NCBI RefSeq assembly: GCF_037203705.1 | Contig: NZ_JBBCAT010000001.1 | Location: forward strand, 2,515,418-2,579,417 | Direction: 5' to 3' | Source of the DNA: Prosthecomicrobium sp. N25 | GTDB taxonomy: Bacteria > Pseudomonadota > Alphaproteobacteria > Rhizobiales > Ancalomicrobiaceae | DNA length: 64,000 nucleotides | Shown here: positions 52,398 through 60,183 of the stretch, piece after piece | Layout of the letters: each line of letters begins with the position of its first letter | Position numbering within the stretch: position 1 is the first letter of the stretch | Position numbers and translations under genes: made by a program | Notes under the pieces: model-generated | Told to the model about the DNA's origin: nothing | Databases searched by the model: none | Seen by the model: only the letters and a program-made list of their open reading frames with translations

Positions 52398-52699
52398 CCA
52401 TGCCCCCGGGCCTGGAACGCATGTCCGGCAGACCCTAGCAAATCAGACAGGGCTCCGAAACGGGCTCGGCCGAGTTTGCCGCCGCAGCCGGCATCGGAGG
52501 CGGTCGTTTGTCCCCCCGGATCCCTTCCGGCTGCGATTTGGATTGCCGTGGCCGGGGCGTCGTCGGCCCTTCCAGTCCCGCCGCGACTGCAACGCGCAAA
52601 GCCGCGTGCAGCGCTCGTCGCGCCACGCGGCTCGGTCTTTCTCGGGCGTCCCGGGCGGCGACGCGCGCCGCCTGTCCTCGGTACCGCGGACGCCGCTCC
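52398..52699. other. Gene-free gap upstream of the kinase gene
   Basis: These 302 GC-rich bases show no convincing gene on either strand. Position suggests that the kinase promoter lies here, but no good -35/-10 pair was found by eye. Confidence 0.4.
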
Positions 52700-52927
52700 T
52701 CAGGTCTGGGCGCGGGCCTTCCGGCGGACCTTGGGCGGGGCCGCCTCGGCGGCGGCGATCGCCTCCTGCTCCAGGCGGGCTTCGCGAAGTCGGGCGGTCT
52801 TCAGGAGACGCCGTTCGGTTTCCGCGGCGATGATGGAACGAGCGGCACGGTCGGCCATCTCCGCCTTGCTCTCCGCCTTCGTCCGCGCCGGGAAGGACAC
52901 GGTCGGCTCGTTTGCAGCGTCGCTCAT
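52700..52927 (-). CDS. Small charged helical protein
   Basis: A 75-residue protein, nearly all predicted helix, rich in Ala, Glu, Arg and Lys (AESKAEMADRAARSIIAAET, RREARL-like segments). No domain is recognised. An excellent ribosome site, AAAGGAG eight bases before ATG 52927, is the main support that it is translated. It is 118 bases downstream of the cold-shock gene on the same strand and might be co-transcribed. A nucleic-acid-associated or stress role is only a guess. Confidence 0.6.
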   Translation of the reverse strand: MSDAANEPTVSFPARTKAESKAEMADRAARSIIAAETERRLLKTARLREARLEQEAIAAAEAAPPKVRRKARAQT

Positions 52928-53045
52928 GCGGTCGTCTCCTTTGCTCTCAGAGGTGCGAAAAGGCCGAGCAAGCCCGGCCTCTCCTGTGCGCCTCGATGAT
53001 CCACGCCGGCCTTCGCCGTGCCCGAACGCCCGAGGCGCAGTCCCG

Positions 53046-53255
53046 TCAGGCGGCCTGAAGGTTCTCGGCCGCGCTCTTGCCGTTGCGGTCGTTCTCCACG
53101 ACGTCGAAGCTCAGCTTCTGGCCCTGGACGAGCGAGTGCATGCCGGCCCGTTCGACGGCGGAGATGTGGACGAACACGTCCGGCTGCCCGCCGCCCTGCT
53201 CGATGAAGCCGAAGCCCTTGGTGGTGTTGAAAAACTTGACGATACCAGTAGTCAT
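53046..53255 (-). CDS. Cold-shock-domain protein (CspA family)
   Basis: A 69-residue RNA-binding protein made of one cold-shock domain. Both RNP motifs are visible: KGFGFIEQ and DVFVHISAV. The beginning TTGIVKFFNTTKGFG is standard. The start is ATG 53255 with AAGGA eight bases upstream; the open frame before it has no coding character. Such proteins melt RNA secondary structure during cold or other stress. A long untranslated leader, usual for this family, could occupy the gap to 53400. Confidence 0.95.
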   Translation of the reverse strand: MTTGIVKFFNTTKGFGFIEQGGGQPDVFVHISAVERAGMHSLVQGQKLSFDVVENDRNGKSAAENLQAA

Positions 53256-53699
53256 GACGATGTTCCTTCGAACCATTCGTTGAAGCTCGTCTGCCGCGCG
53301 ACATGCGAAGCAGACGGGTGAAATCGACGTTGGCAGAAGAAAATCGTCGTCGGCGTTTTCGCGCCAGGAACAAGATCCAACAAGCAAGATCGATATCGGC
53401 TATATGGGTCGGGGGAACCCCCGAAACAAGGTGTAGCCCAACAAAATCAACGGCCATACTGGAAAGCTCCGGATCGGAGCCGAGCCACGGTGCCGCACTC
53501 ACTCCTTGTCTCGGTGATCCGGAGCATGGGGGAGGGGTGAGCTTTCCGCAGATCTGTCCGCCCACCGCAGGCAGCGAAACGCCTGGACGATCTTCGGCGA
53601 TCAGCCCTTCACCTGCGGAACCTGACGGCATCCTGTGCGTTGATGGATGAAAGCCGCGCGGCAGTTCATGAAATGCCGCCGCGCGCTCCGAGGTCAGTC
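53256..53699. other. Gene-free gap upstream of the cold-shock gene
   Basis: No intact gene is supported in these 444 bases. They include a 14-base palindrome (53410-53423) and an AT-richer stretch around 53380-53405 suited to the leftward cold-shock promoter (TATAGC on the minus strand near 53400). A long leader RNA for the cold-shock gene is likely but cannot be delimited. Confidence 0.4.
53410..53423. promoter_or_regulatory. Perfect GC hairpin in the cold-shock upstream region
   Basis: CGGGGGAACCCCCG forms a six-pair stem with a two-base AA turn. It lies about 155 bases upstream of the cold-shock start, next to the likely promoter. It might be an operator or an end signal of a rightward transcript. 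Function is not known. Confidence 0.3.
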
Positions 53700-53861
53700 A
53701 TGGCGCAATCCTATAGGATCATGTGCGACAGCAAGAGCTTCTGCACCGTCGGCACTCACGAGGAGGCCATCCGCTGCGCACGTTACTTGCGCTCCCGCGG
53801 ACACATGGTCTGGGTTTCCTGGTGCGCCGACATGGCCCCGGCGTGTCTCGCCGAGGCTTGA
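53700..53861 (+). CDS. Very small Cys-containing protein of unknown function
   Basis: A 53-residue protein, AQSYRIMCDSKSFCTVGTHE followed by EAIRCARYLRSRGHMVWVSW and a short tail. Four cysteines in so short a chain and an ordered alpha/beta pattern suggest a real small domain. ATG 53700 has GAGG seven bases before it; the frame opens earlier, at 53640, without ribosome site. No family was recognised. It is 72 bases from the next small gene on the same strand. Confidence 0.5.
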   Translation: MAQSYRIMCDSKSFCTVGTHEEAIRCARYLRSRGHMVWVSWCADMAPACLAEA

Positions 53862-53933
53862 GGCGCCGAACCCGGCCTCCGCAGCCCCTGCGGGGCCCGG
53901 CTCGATCCATCCTCGGACCCACCGGAGCAACCC

Positions 53934-54191
53934 ATGCGCAATATCGAAGCGACCGTCACCTTTACGAGGCCCTTCGAGCTAGCATCGCTCGAGGGTGCGC
54001 ATCCGGCCGGGACCTACCGGTTGTCGATCGACGAGGAGGAGATCGAGGGGCTTTCCTTCGCCGCCTACAGGCGCGTGGCGACCCACCTGTTCCTGCCCTC
54101 CATGGGCGAAGCCCGGGAGGCCCGGCAGATGGTCACCATCGACAAGATCGAACTCGAAGAGGCGATCGCCAGGGATCGCGACAGGTCGTAA
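53934..54191 (+). CDS. Small protein of unknown function
   Basis: An 85-residue soluble protein. The first half looks beta-stranded (IEATVTFTRPFELASLEGAH, AGTYRLSIDEEEIEGLSF) and the end is a charged helix. It has GGAG six bases before the ATG, and codon use is like that of real genes in this window. No family was recognised. It follows another small gene by 72 bases, and both lie downstream of the cold-shock region on the opposite strand. Confidence 0.65.
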   Translation: MRNIEATVTFTRPFELASLEGAHPAGTYRLSIDEEEIEGLSFAAYRRVATHLFLPSMGEAREARQMVTIDKIELEEAIARDRDRS

Positions 54192-54287
54192 GGCTTGCAG
54201 AGGCTGTCGATCTTCGGTGCGAAGCTTACGGTCGTGCTCGTCCCGCCCTCTCGGGTGCGGCGACGAGCACGGCCGGCCTCGTGACGT

Positions 54288-54653
54288 TCAATCGACGCGG
54301 CTGAGCAGTTCCGCGCAGGCCTGCGGGACGCCGTCATCGACGGAGGATCGGCCCGGCATCAAGGCCCATCCGCCCTTCTCCACGAAGCTTGCCTGCTGCC
54401 AGGAGCTCGTCTTCTTCAGCTCATCCAGCTTGGCCGTGGCGTCAGCGCCGCGCTTGAACTGCTCGGCGCAGACCGGCGCCATGGCCGCGATCACCGCCCG
54501 CCTCGCGCCTGTGTCGGCCAAGGCCTTGGCAGTCCCCCCAAGCACCCATCCGCCCCATCCGAAACCGATCACCATGGTCACGACCGCCCCAAGGGCGATG
54601 CCCTGCAGAAGGGACTTCAGCATTTCGCCCCGAAACCTCGATGGCATTTCCAT
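54288..54653 (-). CDS. Single-helix membrane or periplasmic protein of unknown function
   Basis: A 121-residue protein with one hydrophobic segment near the start (LLQGIALGAVVTMVIGFGWG) that anchors or exports it. The rest is probably helical with Cys in AAMAPVCAEQF and VPQACAELL, and a conserved-looking SSWQQASFVEKGGWALMPG. The ATG at 54653 follows GGGAG closely. No family was recognised. It is on the same strand as the next small gene at 54729-54947 and may share its transcript. Confidence 0.68.
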   Translation of the reverse strand: MEMPSRFRGEMLKSLLQGIALGAVVTMVIGFGWGGWVLGGTAKALADTGARRAVIAAMAPVCAEQFKRGADATAKLDELKKTSSWQQASFVEKGGWALMPGRSSVDDGVPQACAELLSRVD

Positions 54654-54728
54654 TGGATGTCTCCCGATCGGGGTACGGCAGTACCCCGCGTGAAGAGTCC
54701 GGAGCGTCGGTCGAGGCTCCGGTCGAAC

Positions 54729-54947
54729 TCAGAACTGCTTGCCCTGCATCCAGGACTGCACGTCGCGGGCGGCCTCGGCGTCGGAATGGCCGGAACGATC
54801 CTTGACCATCGACGTGAGCTGCTCTTCATTCTTGATTGTGGATAGATCGAAATGCGTGAGAAATGCCCACCGCGACTGCGCGTCCTTCATGTATCCGCGC
54901 TTGCGGATCACTGTCTCGGGGGCCTCTCCGCCGCTGAATCCGAACAT
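54729..54947 (-). CDS. Small protein of unknown function
   Basis: A 72-residue protein beginning FGFSGGEAPETVIRKRGYM and ending in a charged, helical stretch (GHSDAEAARDVQSWMQGKQF). ATG 54947 is chosen because GGGAG stands about eight bases before it; an ATG two codons earlier has the site too close. No family was recognised. It lies 75 bases before the single-helix protein gene. Confidence 0.55.
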   Translation of the reverse strand: MFGFSGGEAPETVIRKRGYMKDAQSRWAFLTHFDLSTIKNEEQLTSMVKDRSGHSDAEAARDVQSWMQGKQF

Positions 54948-55182
54948 GACCATACTCCCGCAGGGGCGGTGAGTTGTCAAAAGGTGCCGAATCTGACCCT
55001 GCAATACAGACCGAAACCGTCGCACTTCAACAATATCGGTTCGTAAGATGAGGATTGTAAGGAGATGAATATTTTTATTGCGAGGTCGTCGGAGACTATG
55101 CCCTAAGGGCAGTGAGAAGGTCGGCTGGACAGATTTCACGTAGGATCACGGTCGCCACGGCCGACCAACCTGTGAGAGCAGC

Positions 55183-56028
55183 ATGCGCATCCGGCACAGG
55201 ACCACCTACCGCTACGCCCGTCCGGTCGCCCTCGATCCGCACCGGCTGCTGCTGCGCCCGCGGGACGGGATCGCCATCCAGGTCCAGGCCTGCAAGGTCG
55301 AGGTCTCACCGGCGGCCAGCCTGTCCTGGTCGGTCGACGTCTGCGGGAACGCGGTCGCCACCGCGACCTTCGCGACGCCCACGGACCACCTCGTCATCGA
55401 CAGCGACGTGCTGGTCGGCCTCTCGACGCCGCCCTGGCCGGTCTTCGACATCGCCTACGCGGCCCAGTCCTATCCCTTCCGCTACTCGGACGAGGACTGG
55501 ACCGACCTCGGCGCCCTCGCTCTTCCCCAGTACGAGGACCCGGCCGGCCGCCTCCTCGCCTGGGCCCAGGGCTTCGTGGCTCCCGGCCGGACCGACACCC
55601 TGTCCCTCCTGATGGACCTCAATCTCGGCATCGGACGCCGGATCGCCTACCAGTCCCGCGAGGACGAGGGTACCCAGTCGCCGCTGCAGACCCTCGACCG
55701 CGGCTGGGGCGCCTGCCGCGACTACGCCGTCCTCTTCGCCGAGGCCGCCCGCGTGCTGGGCTTCGGCACCCGCCTCGTGTCCGGCTACGTGCACGATCCC
55801 GACCACATTATCCTGGGCAGCGGCTCGACCCACGCCTGGGCGGAGGTCTACCTGCCCGGCGCCGGCTGGATCCCCTTCGATCCGACCAACGGACGCATGG
55901 GCGGCCACAACCTCGTGCCCGTCGCGGTCGGCCGCCGGATGACCCGCATCATGCCGGTCACCGGCAGCTTCTTCGGGCCGTCCGACGCGTTCCTGGGGAT
56001 GTCCGTCGAGGTCGCCCTGACGGACTGA
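55183..56028 (+). CDS. Transglutaminase-like family protein
   Basis: A 281-residue protein starting with the bacterial transglutaminase N-terminal motif (RIRHRTTYRYARPVALDPHR). The catalytic triad is complete: Cys178 in GWGACRDYAVLF, His217 in STHAWAEVYL, and Asp233 in WIPFDPTNG. In bacteria this fold usually acts as a cysteine protease or amidase, not a crosslinker. Relatives often sit in an operon with alpha-E and ATP-grasp genes; none are seen here, so it stands alone. No signal peptide is evident. Confidence 0.88.
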   Translation: MRIRHRTTYRYARPVALDPHRLLLRPRDGIAIQVQACKVEVSPAASLSWSVDVCGNAVATATFATPTDHLVIDSDVLVGLSTPPWPVFDIAYAAQSYPFRYSDEDWTDLGALALPQYEDPAGRLLAWAQGFVAPGRTDTLSLLMDLNLGIGRRIAYQSREDEGTQSPLQTLDRGWGACRDYAVLFAEAARVLGFGTRLVSGYVHDPDHIILGSGSTHAWAEVYLPGAGWIPFDPTNGRMGGHNLVPVAVGRRMTRIMPVTGSFFGPSDAFLGMSVEVALTD

Positions 56029-56044
56029 CCGGTCCCGGCCGGGG

Positions 56045-57256
56045 TCAGGCCGGGCCGGCGCCGTCCAGGAAGAAGCGGACCATCTCGTCCGAGGCGTCCG
56101 GCCCGACCGGATCCGCGAAGGATCCGGCCCGGTCCCCGCCCGACCAGGCATGTCCGGCGCCCTCGATGCTCCAATGCTCCAGTTCGGCGATGCCGTCGGG
56201 GCGGCGATGGACGATGCGCGTGTAGGCCCGCCCGTCGGGGCTCGTCCCCCGCTGGGGCGCGTCCGCCGGGGCGCCGCCGGTCCCGCGCCCGGACAGGATC
56301 GCCTCGCCGTTCGAGGGGTGGACGGTCCGGTCCGCGGTGCCGTGGAAGACGATGAGGCGCGCCGCGCCGGCGCTCCCGCGGCGCGGTGCGGGGCGGGCGG
56401 CCCCGGCCGATCCGTTCATGGCCGCGAAGGCGGAGGGGACGTCGCGGGCGGCGCCCGCCGCAAGGCCGGAATGCACGCCCGCGGCGGCGAAGACCTCGGG
56501 GTAGACGTCGGCCAGGATGGCCGCCATCGCGCCGCCCGCCGACAGCCCCGCGACGAAGACGTGGGTCCGCGGGACATCGAACTCCGCGGCGACCGCCTCG
56601 GCGAGACCGGCGAGGATCGCCGGCTCCCCGCGGTCGCGGTCCTGGTGGGCCGGGTCGAACCAGTTCCAGCACGACATCGGGTTCACCGCCGAGGGCTGCT
56701 CCGGATAGACGACGAGGAGCCCCGCCGCCTGGGCCTTCTCGTTCATGCGCGTGCCGACCGCGAAGTCGTCCGGGTTCTGCTTGCAGCCGTGCAGCATGAG
56801 GACGAGGCCGCGCGGCCGCCCCTCGAGGCTCGCGGGGACATAGAGCCTGTAGGCCCGGGCGCCGGCCGCGCAGGCGAAGGTCCGGGACAGGTACTGGGCA
56901 CCTGCCGGGATGGTCGGGGGCGTGCTCCGGGCGGGGCGGGCGAGGGGCATTTCCCCGAGGCTCTTCCGCCATTCGGCGAGATCTCGGACTGTCTGGCCGA
57001 GCGGCCTCGGCACCCGGGGGGCGGGCCTGAAGGGGCTGTCGGGCCGCGGCGGCGGGGCTTCGGCTACGGCCGGGCCCCGCGTCGCAGTGAGATCCGGGAG
57101 GAGCAAGGCAGTCTTGGCCGGGGCAGCGCGCTCGGAGGCTTCTCCGGCGGGGACCCCGCTCAGGGTCTCCTGGATGAGCCGCGTCGCCTCGGAAAGCCGG
57201 CCGGCGCGCGTCAGGGCGGTCGCCCGGAAGAGGGCGGCGGGGATGGTCTGGGACAT
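56045..57256 (-). CDS. PHB-depolymerase-family esterase (LpqC/feruloyl-esterase-like)
   Basis: A 403-residue alpha/beta hydrolase. After about 120 poorly conserved, Pro/Ala-rich residues, the core begins FACAAGARAYRLYVPASLEG and LVLMLHGCKQNPDDFA. The triad is Ser in FVAGLSAGGAMAA, Asp in VFHGTADRTVHPSNG, and His in GAGHAWSGG. There is no signal peptide, so it is probably an intracellular depolymerase or esterase for short polyesters. The CopG-like gene begins this two-gene unit 17 bases upstream, a familiar pairing that suggests control of polyester use. Confidence 0.85.
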   Translation of the reverse strand: MSQTIPAALFRATALTRAGRLSEATRLIQETLSGVPAGEASERAAPAKTALLLPDLTATRGPAVAEAPPPRPDSPFRPAPRVPRPLGQTVRDLAEWRKSLGEMPLARPARSTPPTIPAGAQYLSRTFACAAGARAYRLYVPASLEGRPRGLVLMLHGCKQNPDDFAVGTRMNEKAQAAGLLVVYPEQPSAVNPMSCWNWFDPAHQDRDRGEPAILAGLAEAVAAEFDVPRTHVFVAGLSAGGAMAAILADVYPEVFAAAGVHSGLAAGAARDVPSAFAAMNGSAGAARPAPRRGSAGAARLIVFHGTADRTVHPSNGEAILSGRGTGGAPADAPQRGTSPDGRAYTRIVHRRPDGIAELEHWSIEGAGHAWSGGDRAGSFADPVGPDASDEMVRFFLDGAGPA

Positions 57257-57273
57257 GGATTTCTCTTTCTGCG

Positions 57274-57669
57274 TCAGCGGATTCGATCCGCCAGGGCCGA
57301 TCGGATGGCGGGCGGCGCCTGAAGGGCACCGAGAACGGTCAGGGTACCGATCGTGGCACGAGCCAGATCGGGGGAAACGTCGGCGGCAATGCGGGCCAGT
57401 CCGACGATCCGGATGTGCAGCATCTCGCCGGCCGCAAGGGCCGCCTCGAGCTCGGCACGGCTGATGTCACGCAGTCCGACGTCCAGGCTGGTGCGCTGCA
57501 CCGACCTGGCGACGTCCTCCGCATGGGCGGCCAGTTGATGGCGGATGGCGGCGCGGATGAAGTCCGAGCGGGTGGAATAGAAGCCCTCCCGGACCAGCAG
57601 GTCGATCCGGCCGAGGTCGACGAACCCGAGATTGATCGTGATCTTTTCCGACTCCTCGGCCTTCTTCAC
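57274..57669 (-). CDS. CopG/ribbon-helix-helix-type regulator
   Basis: A 131-residue protein. The N-terminal 50 residues (KITINLGFVDLGRIDLLVRE, STRSDFIRAAIRHQL) fit the ribbon-helix-helix DNA-binding fold, with the strand and two helices. The last 70 residues, with repeated VGLARIAADVSPDLARATIG, may bind a ligand or mediate assembly. The start is a GTG with GAGGAG upstream. It precedes the PHB-depolymerase-type esterase by 17 bases and probably controls it; AT-rich sequence upstream would hold its own operator. Confidence 0.78.
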   Translation of the reverse strand: MKKAEESEKITINLGFVDLGRIDLLVREGFYSTRSDFIRAAIRHQLAAHAEDVARSVQRTSLDVGLRDISRAELEAALAAGEMLHIRIVGLARIAADVSPDLARATIGTLTVLGALQAPPAIRSALADRIR

Positions 57670-58070
57670 GGAACGCTCTCCTCATTCACGACCATCCATC
57701 TGGATGGCATATGGAGGGTGATGCGGGCGATGCAAGGCGTCCTGGTCCGGAAATCGCGTGATGGAAGCCGGAGCGGGGGTCGGGAACCGCTGGACCCGGT
57801 CGGGCGTCCGGCCGGTCCCCGAGAGAACGCCGGTCGCCGGGCGAACGTTCGATGCCCTTTCGTCGCGTCCTGGATCTCATGGCTTTCGACTGAATAAAGC
57901 CGGAAATCAGCTTGGCGTATTGCAAAAAATCGGTTCCGGGCCATATGATGAGGATAAGTATTTTCCGTGTCGCCCTACTGCGACCCTGGTTCGTTCCTGA
58001 CGTGTCTTGTCGGATGGAAGCGATCGACGACCCGAATCGCTGGCCCGACGGTCTGCGGAAGGAGAATGAC

Positions 58071-58508
58071 GTGACTGAAAAACTTCAGCTTCTCTGCGCG
58101 CAGCTCAGGTTGAAACTGCACGCGATCGACCGGATGGTCGAGCAGATCGAGACGAAGCCGACCGCTTTGACGCCGGCCGTCGAAGAGAGCCTCGAAGCCC
58201 GTCTGGCGCGGGTCGACGAGGTGATCCGCCGGGACCGGGCAAGTGTGGCGGAGGCCTCCGCGAAGGTGCGCGCCTGGGTGGATCACGCGCGCGATCAGGC
58301 GAATGCCCAGCGGGACGAATGGCGGGCGCAGCGCCGTACCCACGATCTGAACGCCCGCGCCGACGATGCGGAGGTCTATGCCTTCGCGGTCCTGGAACTC
58401 GCGGATGCCGCCACACGGGAATGCTCGCATGCCATCCTGGAGGCGCTTCTGGCGCGATCGGATGCGAACCAGGCCAGCCTGGCCGAAGCGGGCCCGCTGC
58501 CGACATGA
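58071..58508 (+). CDS. Coiled-coil protein of unknown function
   Basis: A 145-residue, almost fully helical protein (LQLLCAQLRLKLHAIDRMVE, LEARLARVDEVIRRDRAS, VRAWVDHARDQANAQRDEW). The start is taken as GTG 58071 because AAGGAG lies eight bases before it; the frame is open further upstream but has no good site. The stop overlaps the next small gene start by four bases (ATGA), which argues that both are real and translated together. No family was recognised. Confidence 0.65.
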   Translation: MTEKLQLLCAQLRLKLHAIDRMVEQIETKPTALTPAVEESLEARLARVDEVIRRDRASVAEASAKVRAWVDHARDQANAQRDEWRAQRRTHDLNARADDAEVYAFAVLELADAATRECSHAILEALLARSDANQASLAEAGPLPT

Positions 58509-58654
58509 ACGAAACCCCGGAGGGTGTCATGGTCCTGGCCACGCAATCGAAGATGAGGCGCCCGGTCCTTGCGGTCAGGATGCGCCTGCACTCTCTCGAT
58601 CTCGTCGCGCTCGCCGGCAGCTTCGCTGTGGTGTTGTTCTTCGTCCTGTTCTGA
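58505..58654 (+). CDS. Tiny single-helix membrane protein coupled to the coiled-coil gene
   Basis: A 49-residue protein ending in a C-terminal hydrophobic stretch (LVALAGSFAVVLFFVLF), so probably a tail-anchored inner-membrane peptide. ATG 58505 overlaps the preceding stop by four bases. A second ATG at 58529 has a better ribosome site (GGAGGG) and would give 41 residues. Its partner may be the coiled-coil protein. Nothing is known of its function. Confidence 0.5.
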   Translation: MNETPEGVMVLATQSKMRRPVLAVRMRLHSLDLVALAGSFAVVLFFVLF

Positions 58655-58739
58655 TCCGCAGCATGCCTCCGGCCGCCCTCGGTTCGCGCCTCTCGCGCCC
58701 GAACCGCCCGGGCCGTCCCGAGGCGGGAGTTAAAGCCGA

Positions 58740-58928
58740 ATGTCCATCATCGATCAGGCCCTGGCCCAGTCCGGCATCGAGCAGCCCTTCCTTCGCCTGA
58801 CGCTGTCGAACGGGAAGGAGCTCGAAGGCAAGCTGCTGGCCTCCGACCCCGCCGTCGCCATCTTCGAGGGCTTCATCGTGGCGATCGGCCATATCGCGGT
58901 CGTGACCCTTTTGCGCGGCGCCGAATAG
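58740..58928 (+). CDS. Very small protein of unknown function
   Basis: A 62-residue protein (SIIDQALAQSGIEQPFLRLT, LSNGKELEGKLLASDPAVAI, then a hydrophobic end). It resembles an Sm-like or small beta-barrel layout by eye but this is not secure. A GGGAG site precedes the ATG, with slightly long spacing. It ends 18 bases from the nitronate monooxygenase stop, with which it converges. Confidence 0.5.
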   Translation: MSIIDQALAQSGIEQPFLRLTLSNGKELEGKLLASDPAVAIFEGFIVAIGHIAVVTLLRGAE

Positions 58929-58946
58929 GCCGGGCCTCCGGGCCCG

Positions 58947-59900
58947 TCACGGCCCGGACGCCCCCCGGTCGGTATCCCCGCAGAGGCCCTCGAGCGCCTC
59001 CCGGTATTCGCGGATCAGCCGCGCGCAGAGGTCGGCGGCCGCCGGCACGTCCTGGATCGAGCCGACACCGTGGCCGGCGGACCATACGGTCTTCCAGGCC
59101 CTGGCCTCGTTCTGCATGTCCAGCTCGCGGTGGGGCGGCAGGTGGTCCGGGTCGAGTCCGGCGGCGACCAGGCTCGGCTTCAGGAAGTTCGCATGCACGC
59201 CCGAGATGTTCGGCGTGTAGAGGATGTCGGCGGCCGCCGCCCCGACCACCATCGCCTTGTAGGCCTCGCTCGCCATCGCCTCGCGGGTGGCCAGGAAGCG
59301 GGTGCCGAGATACGCGAGGTCCGCCCCCATCGCGCGGGCGCCGGCGATGTGGGCCCCGGTGCTCATCGCCCCGGAGAGCACGATCGTGCCGGAGAAGACG
59401 GAGCGGATCTCGTCGACCAGCGCGAAGGGGCTGAGCGTGCCGGCATGTCCGCCAGCCCCGGCCGCGACCGCGATGATCCCGTCGACGCCGGCCGCGGCCG
59501 CCTTCTCCGCATGCCGCCGGCTGATCACGTCGTGGAAGACGAGCCCGCCATAGGAATGGACTGCCTCGACGACGTCGCTGACGGCGCCGAGCGAGGTGAT
59601 CACCAACGGCACCTTGCGTCTCACGACCACGTCGAGGTCGTCGCGCAAACGCGGGTTGGAACGGTGCACGATCAGGTTGACCCCGTAGGGCGCCGCGCCG
59701 GGAAAAGCCGCCAGGCGCCCCTCGATCTCGTCGAGCCAGCCCGAGAACGCGGCCGTCGTCCTGCGGTTCAGGGCCGGGAAGGTTCCGATCAGGCCGGACC
59801 GGCAGACCTCGACGACGAGGTCCGGCCCGGAGGTCAGGAACATGGGCGCCGCGATGGCGGGCAGCTTCAGCCGGCCGGAGAGCGCTGCGGGCAAGGCCAT
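58947..59900 (-). CDS. Nitronate monooxygenase (FMN-dependent)
   Basis: A 317-residue TIM-barrel flavoenzyme. The sequence begins with LKLPAIAAPMFLTSGPDLV, has the catalytic His loop VAAGAGGHAGTLSP and the phosphate-binding LAYLGTRFLATREA. It oxidises alkyl nitronates with oxygen, removing nitrogen as nitrite; related members act on other propionate-3-nitronate-like toxins. The length is normal for the bacterial class. It is divergent from the amidohydrolase gene with 283 bases between them, which hold nothing recognised. Confidence 0.88.
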   Translation of the reverse strand: MALPAALSGRLKLPAIAAPMFLTSGPDLVVEVCRSGLIGTFPALNRRTTAAFSGWLDEIEGRLAAFPGAAPYGVNLIVHRSNPRLRDDLDVVVRRKVPLVITSLGAVSDVVEAVHSYGGLVFHDVISRRHAEKAAAAGVDGIIAVAAGAGGHAGTLSPFALVDEIRSVFSGTIVLSGAMSTGAHIAGARAMGADLAYLGTRFLATREAMASEAYKAMVVGAAAADILYTPNISGVHANFLKPSLVAAGLDPDHLPPHRELDMQNEARAWKTVWSAGHGVGSIQDVPAAADLCARLIREYREALEGLCGDTDRGASGP

Positions 59901-60183
59901 CGTTCACATCCCTCGTCAGGTCCCGGCCCCTGGCTTTGCCGCCGTACCGCCGGCGGGCCGGGCGCCTCGTCCGCAACCTCGCGCCGGAACGTCGCCTGTC
60001 CCTCGGCCGGCCGTCAAGCCGCGAAACGGGCAAGACGGCCACGCAACCGGGGCGTCATCGCCATAGGGCGCGCGTTCGGCTCGCCCCGATCGCGGAGGAC
60101 CGGCCCCCGGCTGTCAGGAACGCCGCCATCTGCTAGGGATCAGGGATGGCGGCCGGTGCGGCCGCAGCGGGGAGGGGCAGCGC
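59901..60183. other. Intergenic region between divergent genes
   Basis: These 283 bases lie between the nitronate monooxygenase and amidohydrolase starts and must hold both promoters. No coding sequence and no convincing promoter pair or operator was seen. Confidence 0.4.
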
